DNA of 16,616 bases from an uncultured Mailhella sp. (lineage in GTDB: Bacteria > Desulfobacterota > Desulfovibrionia > Desulfovibrionales > Desulfovibrionaceae). This document shows positions 8,401-15,583 of this stretch, one piece after another (position 1 is the first letter of the stretch; the number at the start of each line of letters is the position of its first letter). A model generated the notes under the pieces. That model was not told where the DNA came from. It worked only from the letters and a program-made list of their open reading frames with translations, and ran no database searches. A program made the translations under genes and the position numbers. Location of the stretch: NCBI GenBank assembly GCA_910577155.1, contig CAJTMS010000047.1, forward strand, positions 1-16,616, in the 5' to 3' direction.

Positions 8401-9899
8401 AATTCTTCCTTTATGATTTCCTGATCGCTGAAATGGTGTTTTGTTTTTCCAATAATTTGATAGGTTTCATGCCCCTTTCCTGCAATGAGGACAGCATCAC
8501 CGTTTTGGGCTGTTTTCGTTGCAAATTGCAGGGCTTCTTTTCTGTTGGCAATGCGGTGAACTTCTTTTGCTGTGACAAGTCCCGGCATAATATCATCGAG
8601 TATTTGTTCCGGATTTTCTGTTCTCGGATTATCAGAGGTGAGGATAACAATGTCACTTGCTTCTGCGACAGCTTTTCCCATAAGGGGGCGTTTGGTTCTG
8701 TCCCTGTCGCCGCCGCAGCCAAACACGGTGACTATGCGGTTAAAGCCTGCTTTGCGTAAGGCGTCCTGTGCATGAACCAGAGCGTCCGGAGTGTGGGCAT
8801 AATCCACAAAATAGCTGATATTTTTCTTTTCATCATAAATGCGTTCAAGGCGTCCGGGCACGCCGGCAAAGGTGGAAAGTTTCTGCAAGTCTGCAATGCT
8901 AAAGCCCAGCTGCAGGGCAAGACATTCAACACCAAGAATATTGCAGGCATTGTGTTCTCCCACAAGGTGTGTTGATAATTCCCATTTTTCGCCATTAAAA
9001 CAATGTTCAATAACAAGTCCTTGCGGAGAATTCGCTTTGAGCTGCCCGTGTAAAATGGGCGTATCTGTTTTTATGCAGGAGCAGTCAGCAGAGCCTTTTG
9101 GGTGTAAATAAAAAGGAATAGCCGTCGGGCAAAGGTCAATTAAGCGCTGTCCGTATGTATCGTTGCCAAAAATGCTCATCGCCTTGTTTTTCTTTGGCAT
9201 TTCAAGGAAAATTTTAGCCTTAGCCTGAAAATAGTTTTCCATGTTTTCGTGATAATCTAAATGATCTTGGGTAAGATTGGTAAATATTGCCCCGTCAAAT
9301 TCAATGCCGGCAACACGGTTTTGGTCAAGGGCGTGAGATGAAACTTCCATAATCACAACATCGCAATGGGCTTTTTTTATGTCGGAAAGAGCTTTATGCA
9401 ATGTCAGGCAGTCAGGAGTGGTAAGGGGTGCATCTTCAAAATGCCCCTGCCAGTGATAGCTGACTGTGCCAAGGACAGCAGGATTTTTTCCGCAGGATTT
9501 GTATAAATGTTCCAGCAAATAGCTGGATGTGGTTTTGCCGTTGGTACCAATTACGGCAAGAACAGGTATGGGATAATTTTTTGTCCCAAAGGCAATTTGT
9601 GCAAGTTCTCCAAGGGCAGAACGGGTGTTTTCAACAAAAGTAAAAGAAATTTCGTCCGGTAAAGGATATTCATTTTTAAAATTTGTATAATTTTCTTCGG
9701 TCAAGACAATGTATTTTGCACCATTTTTAATGGCGTCTGCAATAAAACCGATTGAAGGATATTGAATGCCCTTGTGCGAAGACTGAGCGAGCGGCAGGAA
9801 AACAAACACATTGTTTTCCTCAGCTTTTCTTGAGTCAGTGGCAAGAGACAATGCATTTTTTTCCATTAATGCAATAAGATCAGAAAAGGTGCGTATCAT
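8391..9899 (-). CDS. murE: UDP-MurNAc-L-Ala-D-Glu--meso-diaminopimelate ligase MurE
   Basis: MurE adds the third amino acid of the stem peptide. The 502 residues show TDSRKA (21-26) in the UDP-binding domain, the P-loop VIGTNGKTTSSYL (116-128), TTPDCLTLH (160-168), EVSSHALDQNRV (185-196) and NLTQDHLDYHENMENYFQAK (208-227). The C-terminal domain has FVDYAHTPDAL (364-374), GCGGDRDRTKRPLM (394-407), DNPRTENP (423-430) and AGKGHETYQ (473-481). The DNPR motif is characteristic of enzymes that use meso-diaminopimelate rather than lysine, which predicts a Gram-negative type stem peptide. The ATG overlaps the ftsI stop (ATGA, 4 bases), with AAGGAA as ribosome site about eight bases upstream. The 3' end overlaps murF. 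Confidence 0.98.
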   Translation of the reverse strand: MIRTFSDLIALMEKNALSLATDSRKAEENNVFVFLPLAQSSHKGIQYPSIGFIADAIKNGAKYIVLTEENYTNFKNEYPLPDEISFTFVENTRSALGELAQIAFGTKNYPIPVLAVIGTNGKTTSSYLLEHLYKSCGKNPAVLGTVSYHWQGHFEDAPLTTPDCLTLHKALSDIKKAHCDVVIMEVSSHALDQNRVAGIEFDGAIFTNLTQDHLDYHENMENYFQAKAKIFLEMPKKNKAMSIFGNDTYGQRLIDLCPTAIPFYLHPKGSADCSCIKTDTPILHGQLKANSPQGLVIEHCFNGEKWELSTHLVGEHNACNILGVECLALQLGFSIADLQKLSTFAGVPGRLERIYDEKKNISYFVDYAHTPDALVHAQDALRKAGFNRIVTVFGCGGDRDRTKRPLMGKAVAEASDIVILTSDNPRTENPEQILDDIMPGLVTAKEVHRIANRKEALQFATKTAQNGDAVLIAGKGHETYQIIGKTKHHFSDQEIIKEELCK

Positions 9900-12055
9900 T
9901 TTTTTGTTCCTTCATGATTTTTTTTGGCTGTATTTGCCTGTTCTAATTCTTTAACGTTGTCTGCTGCATTCTCTTGTTCTGCCGGCAGAGAGAGATACAG
10001 CTTGTAGGTATGGGCTAGTATTTTTTCTTTTTTGTTTTCGTCACGGATAATCACCTGTGTGCCTGCGGGCGGTTCCTGCTTGACAACATACATGCCATTG
10101 CCGACAATTTCCGGTAATTGTCCAAATTCGTTGAAAATTTCCATTGCCCTTTTTAGGCTTAAATTGGTCACATCAGGAACAATACCTTGCTTTACTTTTT
10201 GCTGTTTAGCCGGTTTTGTTTTTAAACTGACACCGCTCAGCGAGTCTGATTCACTGGCAAAAATAACGTCAGGCAAATCCCCGCTGTAAGCCATACTCCT
10301 TTGGGCAATTTCCTGAAAAACAGGTGCGGCTAAACGTCCGCCGTAGGAGTTTTTATCTAAATCATCGAGAAGAACATAAATAATATACTTTGGATTATCC
10401 GCAGGGACTATGCCGATAAAGGAAGCCATACGTTTATCGCCATATCCGGCGGTATTATCGATGGATGTTGCTTTTTGCGCTGTTCCTGTTTTACCTGCAA
10501 CACGAACACCGGGGATACGGGCATTTCTGCCTGTTCCGTTGCCGTCTACAACGGTTTCCATCATTTTCAGTACATCACGGGCAACTTTTCTGCTGAAGAC
10601 GCGCTGCTCTGCAACATTTTCACTGGATTCATCTTTAACAATATGGAGGTGGACGCGTTCTCCGTCATTGGCGAGAATATTGAATGCCTGCACCATTTGT
10701 AAGGCAGTTGCGGAAATACTTTGCCCAAAACCGGTAGAGAGGAGGTCAGCCTCGCTCCAATCCCTGAGGGGGCGGATAATACCTTTGCTTTCTGTCAGTC
10801 CTATATCTGTGGTACTTCCAAAGCCAAGGTCAAGGACAAACTGACGCGTTATTTTTGCGCCCATGGTCTGGGTAATTTTAGCCATGCCGATATTACTGGA
10901 ATAAGCAAGGATTTCTTCGGCAGTCAGTTCTTTGTAGGCACGTCCGTCATCTCCAATGGTAAAGGGCGTTTTATTTTTGCCAATTTTAATATGGTCCAGT
11001 GTCCAGACACCGTTTTCCGTATTGAATTTTGTATCAAGATTGATAATTTTATTTTCCAGTGCTCCTGCAATGATAAGAGGCTTGAAAGTAGAACCGGGCT
11101 CCAGTGCATCAGCAGCAAGCCTGTTCCTATAAATATCAGCAGGATAATTTCTAAAATTGTTGGGATTGAAGAAAGGATATTGCGCCCATGCCAGAATATT
11201 GCTTGTTTTTGCGTCAGCAATGAGCACGCCGCCCCATTTTGCACTATTGGTTTCCACGGCTTTTGCAATAACTTCTTCGGCAATAAACTGCAGCTGCACA
11301 TCAATGGTTAAATATAAATCTTCACCGCGGCTTTCCGTATCGTTGATATCATAAAGAGCCCGTCCGGCTATGTCACGGGGAACAACCTGTTTTTGTGAAT
11401 TACCCACCAGAACGTCATTAAAAGAGCGTTCTACCCCTTCAAGACCATTATTGTCAACACCGACAAAGCCAAGGAGCTGTCCTGCCAAATGTTTATAGGG
11501 ATAGACACGCTCATATTCAGTGCTGAGTCCAATACCTGTAAGATTACTTTTTTGAATGACTGTTGCTGTCGCATCATCAATTTTTCTTTTGAGCCAAAGA
11601 AATGATTTATCCTGCTTGAGCCGTTCGGCAAGTTTTTTTTCGTCCAGAGCTAAGATAGGGGCAAGGGTTTTTGCTGTAAAATCAGCGTCTTCTATTTGTC
11701 TCGGGTGTGCATATACGGATTTTGCTTCTATGCTGCGGGCTAAAATTTGTCCGTTTCTGTCGTAAATATTTCCCCGTTTTGCTTCCACCAGTTGGGTAAA
11801 ATGATGCTGTTTCGAGGACATGGTTCGCAGATCCGGACCGATGACAATCTGCAAGTAAAAAGCCCTGCCCCAGAGAATTGTCCACAGAACAATAAAAACG
11901 AGGGCTACAATTTGAAAACGAATTTTTGAGCTGTCAAATTGCGGCACGTTCTTCGGTATCCAGCTTCTTTTTGCCGGTTTTGGAGCATTTGCCTTTTTGG
12001 TATTTGGCTTTGATTTTTTACGGCGTAAGCCGGTATTTTGTTGTAATCGCATCAT
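9896..12055 (-). CDS. ftsI: Septal class B penicillin-binding protein FtsI (PBP3) with C-terminal PASTA domain
   Basis: FtsI is the D,D-transpeptidase that cross-links septal peptidoglycan, anchored in the inner membrane with its catalytic part in the periplasm. I chose the ATG at 12055 (719 residues) because AGG sits nine bases upstream. A TTG at 12073 would add six residues but overlaps ftsL and lacks a clear ribosome site. The N-terminus is very basic (about 1-40), then comes a transmembrane helix at about 47-70. The dimerisation domain starts near EAKRGNIYDRNG (91-102). The three active-site motifs are STFK (322-325, nucleophile S322), SSN (386-388) and KTGT (522-525). Residues 622-691 (IVPDVTNLSL onward, with EPPAG) look like one PASTA domain, followed by a charged tail. 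Its stop overlaps murE by four bases. The cognate glycosyltransferase FtsW is encoded downstream. Confidence 0.95.
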   Translation of the reverse strand: MMRLQQNTGLRRKKSKPNTKKANAPKPAKRSWIPKNVPQFDSSKIRFQIVALVFIVLWTILWGRAFYLQIVIGPDLRTMSSKQHHFTQLVEAKRGNIYDRNGQILARSIEAKSVYAHPRQIEDADFTAKTLAPILALDEKKLAERLKQDKSFLWLKRKIDDATATVIQKSNLTGIGLSTEYERVYPYKHLAGQLLGFVGVDNNGLEGVERSFNDVLVGNSQKQVVPRDIAGRALYDINDTESRGEDLYLTIDVQLQFIAEEVIAKAVETNSAKWGGVLIADAKTSNILAWAQYPFFNPNNFRNYPADIYRNRLAADALEPGSTFKPLIIAGALENKIINLDTKFNTENGVWTLDHIKIGKNKTPFTIGDDGRAYKELTAEEILAYSSNIGMAKITQTMGAKITRQFVLDLGFGSTTDIGLTESKGIIRPLRDWSEADLLSTGFGQSISATALQMVQAFNILANDGERVHLHIVKDESSENVAEQRVFSRKVARDVLKMMETVVDGNGTGRNARIPGVRVAGKTGTAQKATSIDNTAGYGDKRMASFIGIVPADNPKYIIYVLLDDLDKNSYGGRLAAPVFQEIAQRSMAYSGDLPDVIFASESDSLSGVSLKTKPAKQQKVKQGIVPDVTNLSLKRAMEIFNEFGQLPEIVGNGMYVVKQEPPAGTQVIIRDENKKEKILAHTYKLYLSLPAEQENAADNVKELEQANTAKKNHEGTKK

Positions 12056-12065
12056 ACGCAAATAC

Positions 12066-12386
12066 CTAGTCAATCAATCTTCTTATTTGCCCGGGATCGG
12101 CAATACGCAAGCCTAAATTTTTTGCTTTTTCATGGAGTACATAGGGTGAAAGCAGACTGTCCCGTTCCACTTCCAGCTTTGTAATATGGGCCAAACCGTT
12201 ATCTATTTCCTTTTGCAGTTTAAAAATTTCATAGCCCAGATCATTGCGGGCAATACTAATCCAAATAAGGGCAACACCTGCTGCAAGGCTAAAAAGCAGG
12301 GAAATAATCATGCATAAACCCCAAATACCGGAATTTTGGCTGTTGCGGGGAAGAACAGGAGCTTGCGTTTCTTGTTGTTCTGACAT
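12066..12386 (-). CDS. ftsL: Cell division protein FtsL (small bitopic divisome protein)
   Basis: This 106-residue protein fits FtsL by size, topology and position between rsmH and ftsI. It has a short polar cytoplasmic N-terminus (1-20), one transmembrane helix at about 22-44 (GLCMIISLLFSLAAGVALIW lies within it), and a periplasmic heptad-like coiled coil from about 50 to 80 (DLGYEIFKLQKEID, then LEVERDSLL). A C-terminal LGL..ADPGQIRRL segment resembles the usual FtsL ending. In known systems FtsL joins FtsB and FtsQ to recruit and activate FtsW-FtsI. FtsL sequences are poorly conserved, so the call rests mainly on context and topology. An AGGTG ribosome site precedes the ATG, and the gene begins 7 bases after rsmH. 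Confidence 0.85.
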   Translation of the reverse strand: MSEQQETQAPVLPRNSQNSGIWGLCMIISLLFSLAAGVALIWISIARNDLGYEIFKLQKEIDNGLAHITKLEVERDSLLSPYVLHEKAKNLGLRIADPGQIRRLID

Positions 12387-12393
12387 ATTGCAC

Positions 12394-13401
12394 CTATCCT
12401 ATTTTTTGAGCGATACGGAGCTTTGCACTGCCGGCACGGGGATTGGCGATACATTCTTCTTTGGTGGGAAGAATAGGCTTTTTGGTGAGGTTATCAGCCA
12501 GTTTTTTATGGCTGCAGATGCAAACGGGTATGTGTGCGGGGCAAATACAATCTGTTGCCCATTCTTTAAATTTTTGCTTAACAATTCTGTCTTCCAAGGA
12601 ATGGAAGGTGATAACGACAATAATGCCATGAGGGGCGACATGGTCAATAACTTTATCTAAAAATCGGCTGAGCTGTCCGAGTTCATCGTTGACATACATG
12701 CGAATGGCCTGAAAGGTACGTGTTGCAGGGTGATTTCTTGCATTTGCACGCCATTTTGCAGGATAGGCATAGTAAACAATGTCGGCAAGCTCTTTTGTAT
12801 TTTCAATGAGTTTTTCCTGACGCTTGTCAAGAATGGCACGGGCAATTCTGCCTGCTTGGGGATCTTCGCCCAGTTCTTCAATAACATGCTTGAGGGTGTT
12901 AAAATCTGCTTTATTGACGAAACTGTAAGCTGTTTCTGACCATGGCTTTGCTTCTTTTTGGGGCAGATATCCCTTATCCATGCGCATGTTTAACGGTCCT
13001 TCCTTATGATAGCTAAAGCCGCGTTCCGCAACATCAAGCTGTAAGGAGCTGACGCCTAAATCAAGCAAGACCCCGTTAAAAAGAGGAGAGTGGATTTCGG
13101 GCAGGATAGTTTCAAAAGATGCGTAGTCACTTTCAAAAAGGTGACACTGACTTTTAAATTCTTCCAGATTGGTACAGGCTCTGGTGAGAGCGTCCGGATC
13201 TCTGTCTAAACCGCAAAGATTTGCCTGTATGCCGAGCTTGGAAAATTCCTGCAGCAGCAGCTTGCTGTGACCTGCCAAACCCAGTGTCCCGTCCAAAAAC
13301 CAAGGATTTTTACAAGCTCTGTTTTCTTCACACATTAAAGCCTTGATAACTTCTTGTAATAATACAGAAACATGGTTTGCATTTTGAGCGGTTACAGTCA
13401 T
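12394..13401 (-). CDS. rsmH: 16S rRNA (cytosine(1402)-N4)-methyltransferase RsmH (MraW)
   Basis: RsmH is an S-adenosylmethionine-dependent enzyme that methylates N4 of C1402 in the 16S rRNA decoding centre. The 335 residues match the family. HVSVLLQEVIKAL (10-22) opens the protein. The SAM-binding motif is FLDGTLGLAGHS (35-46), with GLDRDPDAL at 64-72. VLLDLGVSSLQLD (111-123) is followed by ERGFSYHKEGPLNMRMD (126-142). The C-terminal half has HPATRTFQAIRMYVNDEL (224-241), ITFHSLEDRIVKQ (264-276), a CxC-P-x(5)-CxC cysteine cluster (285-296) and NPRAGSAKLRIAQ (320-332). It starts 9 bases after the mraZ stop. The ribosome site is weak (AGAG), so coupling to mraZ translation is likely. Confidence 0.98.
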   Translation of the reverse strand: MTVTAQNANHVSVLLQEVIKALMCEENRACKNPWFLDGTLGLAGHSKLLLQEFSKLGIQANLCGLDRDPDALTRACTNLEEFKSQCHLFESDYASFETILPEIHSPLFNGVLLDLGVSSLQLDVAERGFSYHKEGPLNMRMDKGYLPQKEAKPWSETAYSFVNKADFNTLKHVIEELGEDPQAGRIARAILDKRQEKLIENTKELADIVYYAYPAKWRANARNHPATRTFQAIRMYVNDELGQLSRFLDKVIDHVAPHGIIVVITFHSLEDRIVKQKFKEWATDCICPAHIPVCICSHKKLADNLTKKPILPTKEECIANPRAGSAKLRIAQKIG

Positions 13402-13410
13402 AAGGCAACT

Positions 13411-13950
13411 CTATAAAGCAAAATCAATTCCGCTGTCATTGAGTTCAGCGCTTACCGCATTAAAATCTATTTCTTCCGTACCTTGTTTGAGCAGGGTCGG
13501 ATTCCAAATCTCAAAGCGGTTGGTAAGACCTACTATTGTGATTTCTTTATCTAAGTGTGCGTATTCACGATGTTCTTGTGACAAGCGTATTCTTCCTTGT
13601 GCGTCAAGACTTTGCTCTTCTGCACCGCCAATAAATAAACGGCGGAAAGCCCGCACATTGGAAGAAGGATTGGCTATTTTGGTAAATTGTTCTTCGAGTT
13701 TGAGCCAGTCAAGCCATGGATAGGCAACAAGGCAATTATCATAGGTTGTAATAACAACTTTGATTTCTGCTTTTTCTGTATCGAGGGAATTGAACTCTTC
13801 CTGCGGTTTGACAGGAGCGGTATTTTGCGGAGCAAAAAGACCATTTTCATTTTTTTGCATACGCAGAGAAAGACTTTCCCTATATTCCGGGGAAAGCATA
13901 AAGCGACCTTTAGGGTCCAAACTGCGTTGTGATCTTCCTCTGAAATTCAT
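13411..13950 (-). CDS. mraZ: Transcriptional regulator MraZ
   Basis: MraZ is a DNA-binding protein with two SpoVT/AbrB-like halves. In E. coli and Mycoplasma it binds repeats upstream of its own gene and controls the dcw cluster. I place the start at ATG 13950 (179 residues), because family members begin with a short M-FRGR segment, here MNFRGRSQRSLDPKGR. The reading frame stays open upstream to a TTG at 14007, but that TTG is part of a TTGACA promoter-like hexamer and the intervening DNA carries the operator repeats. The two DxxGR signatures are SLDPKGR (10-16) and SLDAQGR at about 113-119. At 179 residues it is longer than the usual 140-150. The extra length is a Gln/Asn/Pro-rich insert at about 29-60 within the first half. 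It is first in the operon and 9 bases before rsmH. Confidence 0.95.
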   Translation of the reverse strand: MNFRGRSQRSLDPKGRFMLSPEYRESLSLRMQKNENGLFAPQNTAPVKPQEEFNSLDTEKAEIKVVITTYDNCLVAYPWLDWLKLEEQFTKIANPSSNVRAFRRLFIGGAEEQSLDAQGRIRLSQEHREYAHLDKEITIVGLTNRFEIWNPTLLKQGTEEIDFNAVSAELNDSGIDFAL

Positions 13951-13980
13951 TTTAATCCACTTCTTACCACTTTTTTCCAC
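13951..13980 (-). promoter_or_regulatory. Probable MraZ operator: three 10-base direct repeats
   Basis: Read on the minus strand, three tandem decamers GTGGAAAAAA, GTGGTAAGAA and GTGGATTAAA run directly into the mraZ ATG. Each starts with GTGG at an exact 10-base period (13980, 13970, 13960). A weaker fourth copy (GTGAAAGA, from 13988) is two bases out of register. Known MraZ sites are TGGGN pentamers separated by five bases in E. coli and AAAGTGK repeats in Mycoplasma, so period, core and position all agree. The last repeat overlaps the ribosome-binding position of mraZ. Binding by MraZ is inferred. Confidence 0.85.
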
Positions 13981-14007
13981 TCTTTCACTATTTATGGCTT
14001 TTGTCAA
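13979..14007 (-). promoter_or_regulatory. Candidate dcw operon promoter (-35 TTGACA)
   Basis: A perfect TTGACA lies at 14007-14002 on the minus strand. With a 17-base spacer the -10 position reads AAGAGT, a poor match, so the promoter would be weak or activator-dependent. Transcription would start within the MraZ repeats, consistent with MraZ control. An alternative -10 (TATAAT at 14056-14051, minus strand) lacks a convincing -35. Confidence 0.4.
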
Positions 14008-14033
14008 GAAATAAATATTTTTTTGTATCCTCC

Positions 14034-14056
14034 TATAATTATTTTAAAAAATTATA
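14034..14056. repeat. AT-rich inverted repeat in divergent intergenic region
   Basis: TATAATT (14034-14040) and AATTATA (14050-14056) form perfect 7-base arms around a 9-base centre that itself contains TTTTAAAA. The repeat places TATAAT-like sequences on both strands between mraZ and pyk, so it may hold -10 elements, a regulator site, or simply be AT-rich sequence. No matching -35 is visible. Confidence 0.4.
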
Positions 14057-14076
14057 ATCAGTATTTTTTATTAATA

Positions 14077-14094
14077 AAGATTGATATTAATCTT
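14077..14094. promoter_or_regulatory. Palindromic site upstream of pyk, possible regulator binding site
   Basis: AAGATT-GATATT-AATCTT is an inverted repeat with perfect 6-base arms and a nearly symmetric centre. Its core TTGAT-ATTA-ATCTT (14081-14094) matches eight of the ten fixed positions of the FNR-type consensus TTGAT-N4-ATCAA. It lies about 70 bases upstream of the pyk start. Binding by an FNR/CRP-family regulator is only a possibility. Confidence 0.3.
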
Positions 14095-14114
14095 CAATAA
14101 TTACCTGCCTTCTC

Positions 14115-14143
14115 TCGACAAGATAAAGAAATTTTGTTATCTT
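14115..14143 (+). promoter_or_regulatory. Candidate pyk promoter
   Basis: TCGACA (14115-14120) and TATCTT (14138-14143) are spaced by 17 bases and match five and four of six consensus positions for the main sigma factor. The predicted transcript would start near 14150, leaving a very short leader before the pyk ribosome site. This is plausible but not strong. Confidence 0.35.
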
Positions 14144-14153
14144 TTTTTCAACC

Positions 14154-14159
14154 AAGGAG
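14154..14159 (+). promoter_or_regulatory. Ribosome binding site of pyk
   Basis: AAGGAG lies five bases before ATG 14165. It fixes the pyk start there rather than at the in-frame TTG at 14081, which would add 28 residues with no resemblance to the pyruvate kinase N-terminus. Confidence 0.85.
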
Positions 14160-14164
14160 AAAAT

Positions 14165-15583
14165 ATGCGTACAAAAATCATAGCTACTATTGGTCCAAAT
14201 TCTGCAAAAGAAGAAACGCTTTATGGATTGGCAAAAGCGGGTGTTAATATTTTTCGTTTAAATTTTTCACACGGAAATAAAGAGTTTTTTAGAAATGTTA
14301 TTGCTGCTATTCGTGATATAGAAAAAAAACTCGGCGTAAGCCTTACCATTTTACAAGATTTGCCCGGTCCTAAAATTCGTATCGGTATGCTTGATGTAGA
14401 CTCCTACCAAGTACAGATAGGAGATATTTTCTATCTTGGCAAAGAAAAAAAATCCGACCAATATCCTTTTATTCCTTTTGAATATGATGAAATTATTAAA
14501 GAATTGAAAATAGGGGAAATTCTTGTTTTAGCTGACGGTTCTTTACAATTTGAAGTAAAAGAATGTTTGGAGCATGGTGTTTTGCTTGAAGCAAAAAACT
14601 ATGGAATTATTACTTCCAGAAAAGGGCTTGCCATTCCTAATAAGGCGATTAATTTACCGGCTCTGACCGAAAAAGATAAACAAAATTTAGCAACCGGCAT
14701 TGAACTTGGGGTTGATGCCGTGGCGCTTTCTTTTGTCCAAACTCCGGAAGATGTTATTCTGCTGCGGCAGAAAATGAAAGAATTAGGTGCCGATTTACCA
14801 ATTGTTTCCAAGCTTGAACGGCAAATGGCAATTGATAATCTGGACAGAATCATTGAAGAAAGTGATATTATCATGGTTGCCCGCGGAGATTTGGGCATTG
14901 AATGTCCGCTCCCCCTTCTTCCTTCTATCCAAAAACGTATTATCAAAGCATGCAATAAAGCGGCAAAGCCTGTTATTGTAGCAACGCAGATGCTTCTTTC
15001 CATGGTTCATGCAAACAGCCCGACCCGTGCAGAAGTAACTGACGTTGCCAATGCTGTCTTTGACGGTGCTGACTGCGTTATGCTTTCAGAAGAAACTGCC
15101 ATGGGTGAATATCCTGTTGAAACAGTTAGTTATATGCGGAAAATTACGTCAGAAGCAGAAGAATATTATCTTGCCAATACAAAATTAAAAACCCCTGAAT
15201 TTAGCTGCGGACTGCCGGAATTTTTGGCATATTCTGCTTGTCTGCTTGCAGAAAAAGCAAATGCCCATTCTTTGGTTGTTCATTCCCGTTCGGGAAAAAG
15301 TGCTTTTTATCTTTCCTCCTGCCGCCCAAAACATTTAATTTATGCCTTGACAGTGGATAAAAATGTTTTGCATAAAATGAATTTTGCATGGGGTGTAACA
15401 CCGTTTTTTGTGAAAAATTCTGATGAAGCCAGCCATTTGGTACGTGTACAAGATTTTGTTGATGAATTTTCCGTATTTCCCCATGGTGCAAAAATTGTCT
15501 TTACTGTGGGTGACCAGCCGCCTCATTTACAGGCACTGGGCACTAACTTAGTAAAAATTTACACAAAACAGGCAAAAAAATGA
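14165..15583 (+). CDS. pyk: Pyruvate kinase
   Basis: Pyruvate kinase converts phosphoenolpyruvate and ADP to pyruvate and ATP in the last step of glycolysis. The 472 residues from ATG 14165 match the bacterial family length, and the protein opens with MRTKIIATIGPNS as expected. Active-site landmarks are FRLNFSHG (30-37), DLPGPKIRIG (65-74), a B domain at about 75-155, the catalytic Lys in SKLER (K216) with Mg ligand E218, MVARGDLGIE (237-246, D242) and ATQML..M (273-280), then PTRAEVTDVANAVFDGAD (286-303) and MLSEETAMGEYP (306-317). A C-terminal domain follows from about 345. Lys70 in GPKIR sits where K+-dependent enzymes have Glu117, with Leu66 and Ile73 at the linked positions, so the enzyme is predicted K+-independent. 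It is divergent from mraZ, and its stop overlaps the next gene (ATGA). Confidence 0.97.
   Translation: MRTKIIATIGPNSAKEETLYGLAKAGVNIFRLNFSHGNKEFFRNVIAAIRDIEKKLGVSLTILQDLPGPKIRIGMLDVDSYQVQIGDIFYLGKEKKSDQYPFIPFEYDEIIKELKIGEILVLADGSLQFEVKECLEHGVLLEAKNYGIITSRKGLAIPNKAINLPALTEKDKQNLATGIELGVDAVALSFVQTPEDVILLRQKMKELGADLPIVSKLERQMAIDNLDRIIEESDIIMVARGDLGIECPLPLLPSIQKRIIKACNKAAKPVIVATQMLLSMVHANSPTRAEVTDVANAVFDGADCVMLSEETAMGEYPVETVSYMRKITSEAEEYYLANTKLKTPEFSCGLPEFLAYSACLLAEKANAHSLVVHSRSGKSAFYLSSCRPKHLIYALTVDKNVLHKMNFAWGVTPFFVKNSDEASHLVRVQDFVDEFSVFPHGAKIVFTVGDQPPHLQALGTNLVKIYTKQAKK

Noticed and set aside
12056..12073. TTG at 12073 as the ftsI start, adding six residues and overlapping ftsL by eight bases
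   Set aside because: ATG 12055 has AGG nine bases upstream and gives a normal basic N-terminus. The TTG has no clear ribosome site.
14029..14034. A perfect AGGAGG on the minus strand (complement of cctcct)
   Set aside because: No ATG, GTG or TTG follows at ribosome-site spacing. It is 21 bases from the rejected TTG at 14007 and probably coincidental.
14081..14164. TTG at 14081 as the pyk start, adding 28 residues
   Set aside because: ATG 14165 has AAGGAG five bases upstream, and the family N-terminus begins at MRTKIIATIGP. The upstream peptide shows no resemblance.
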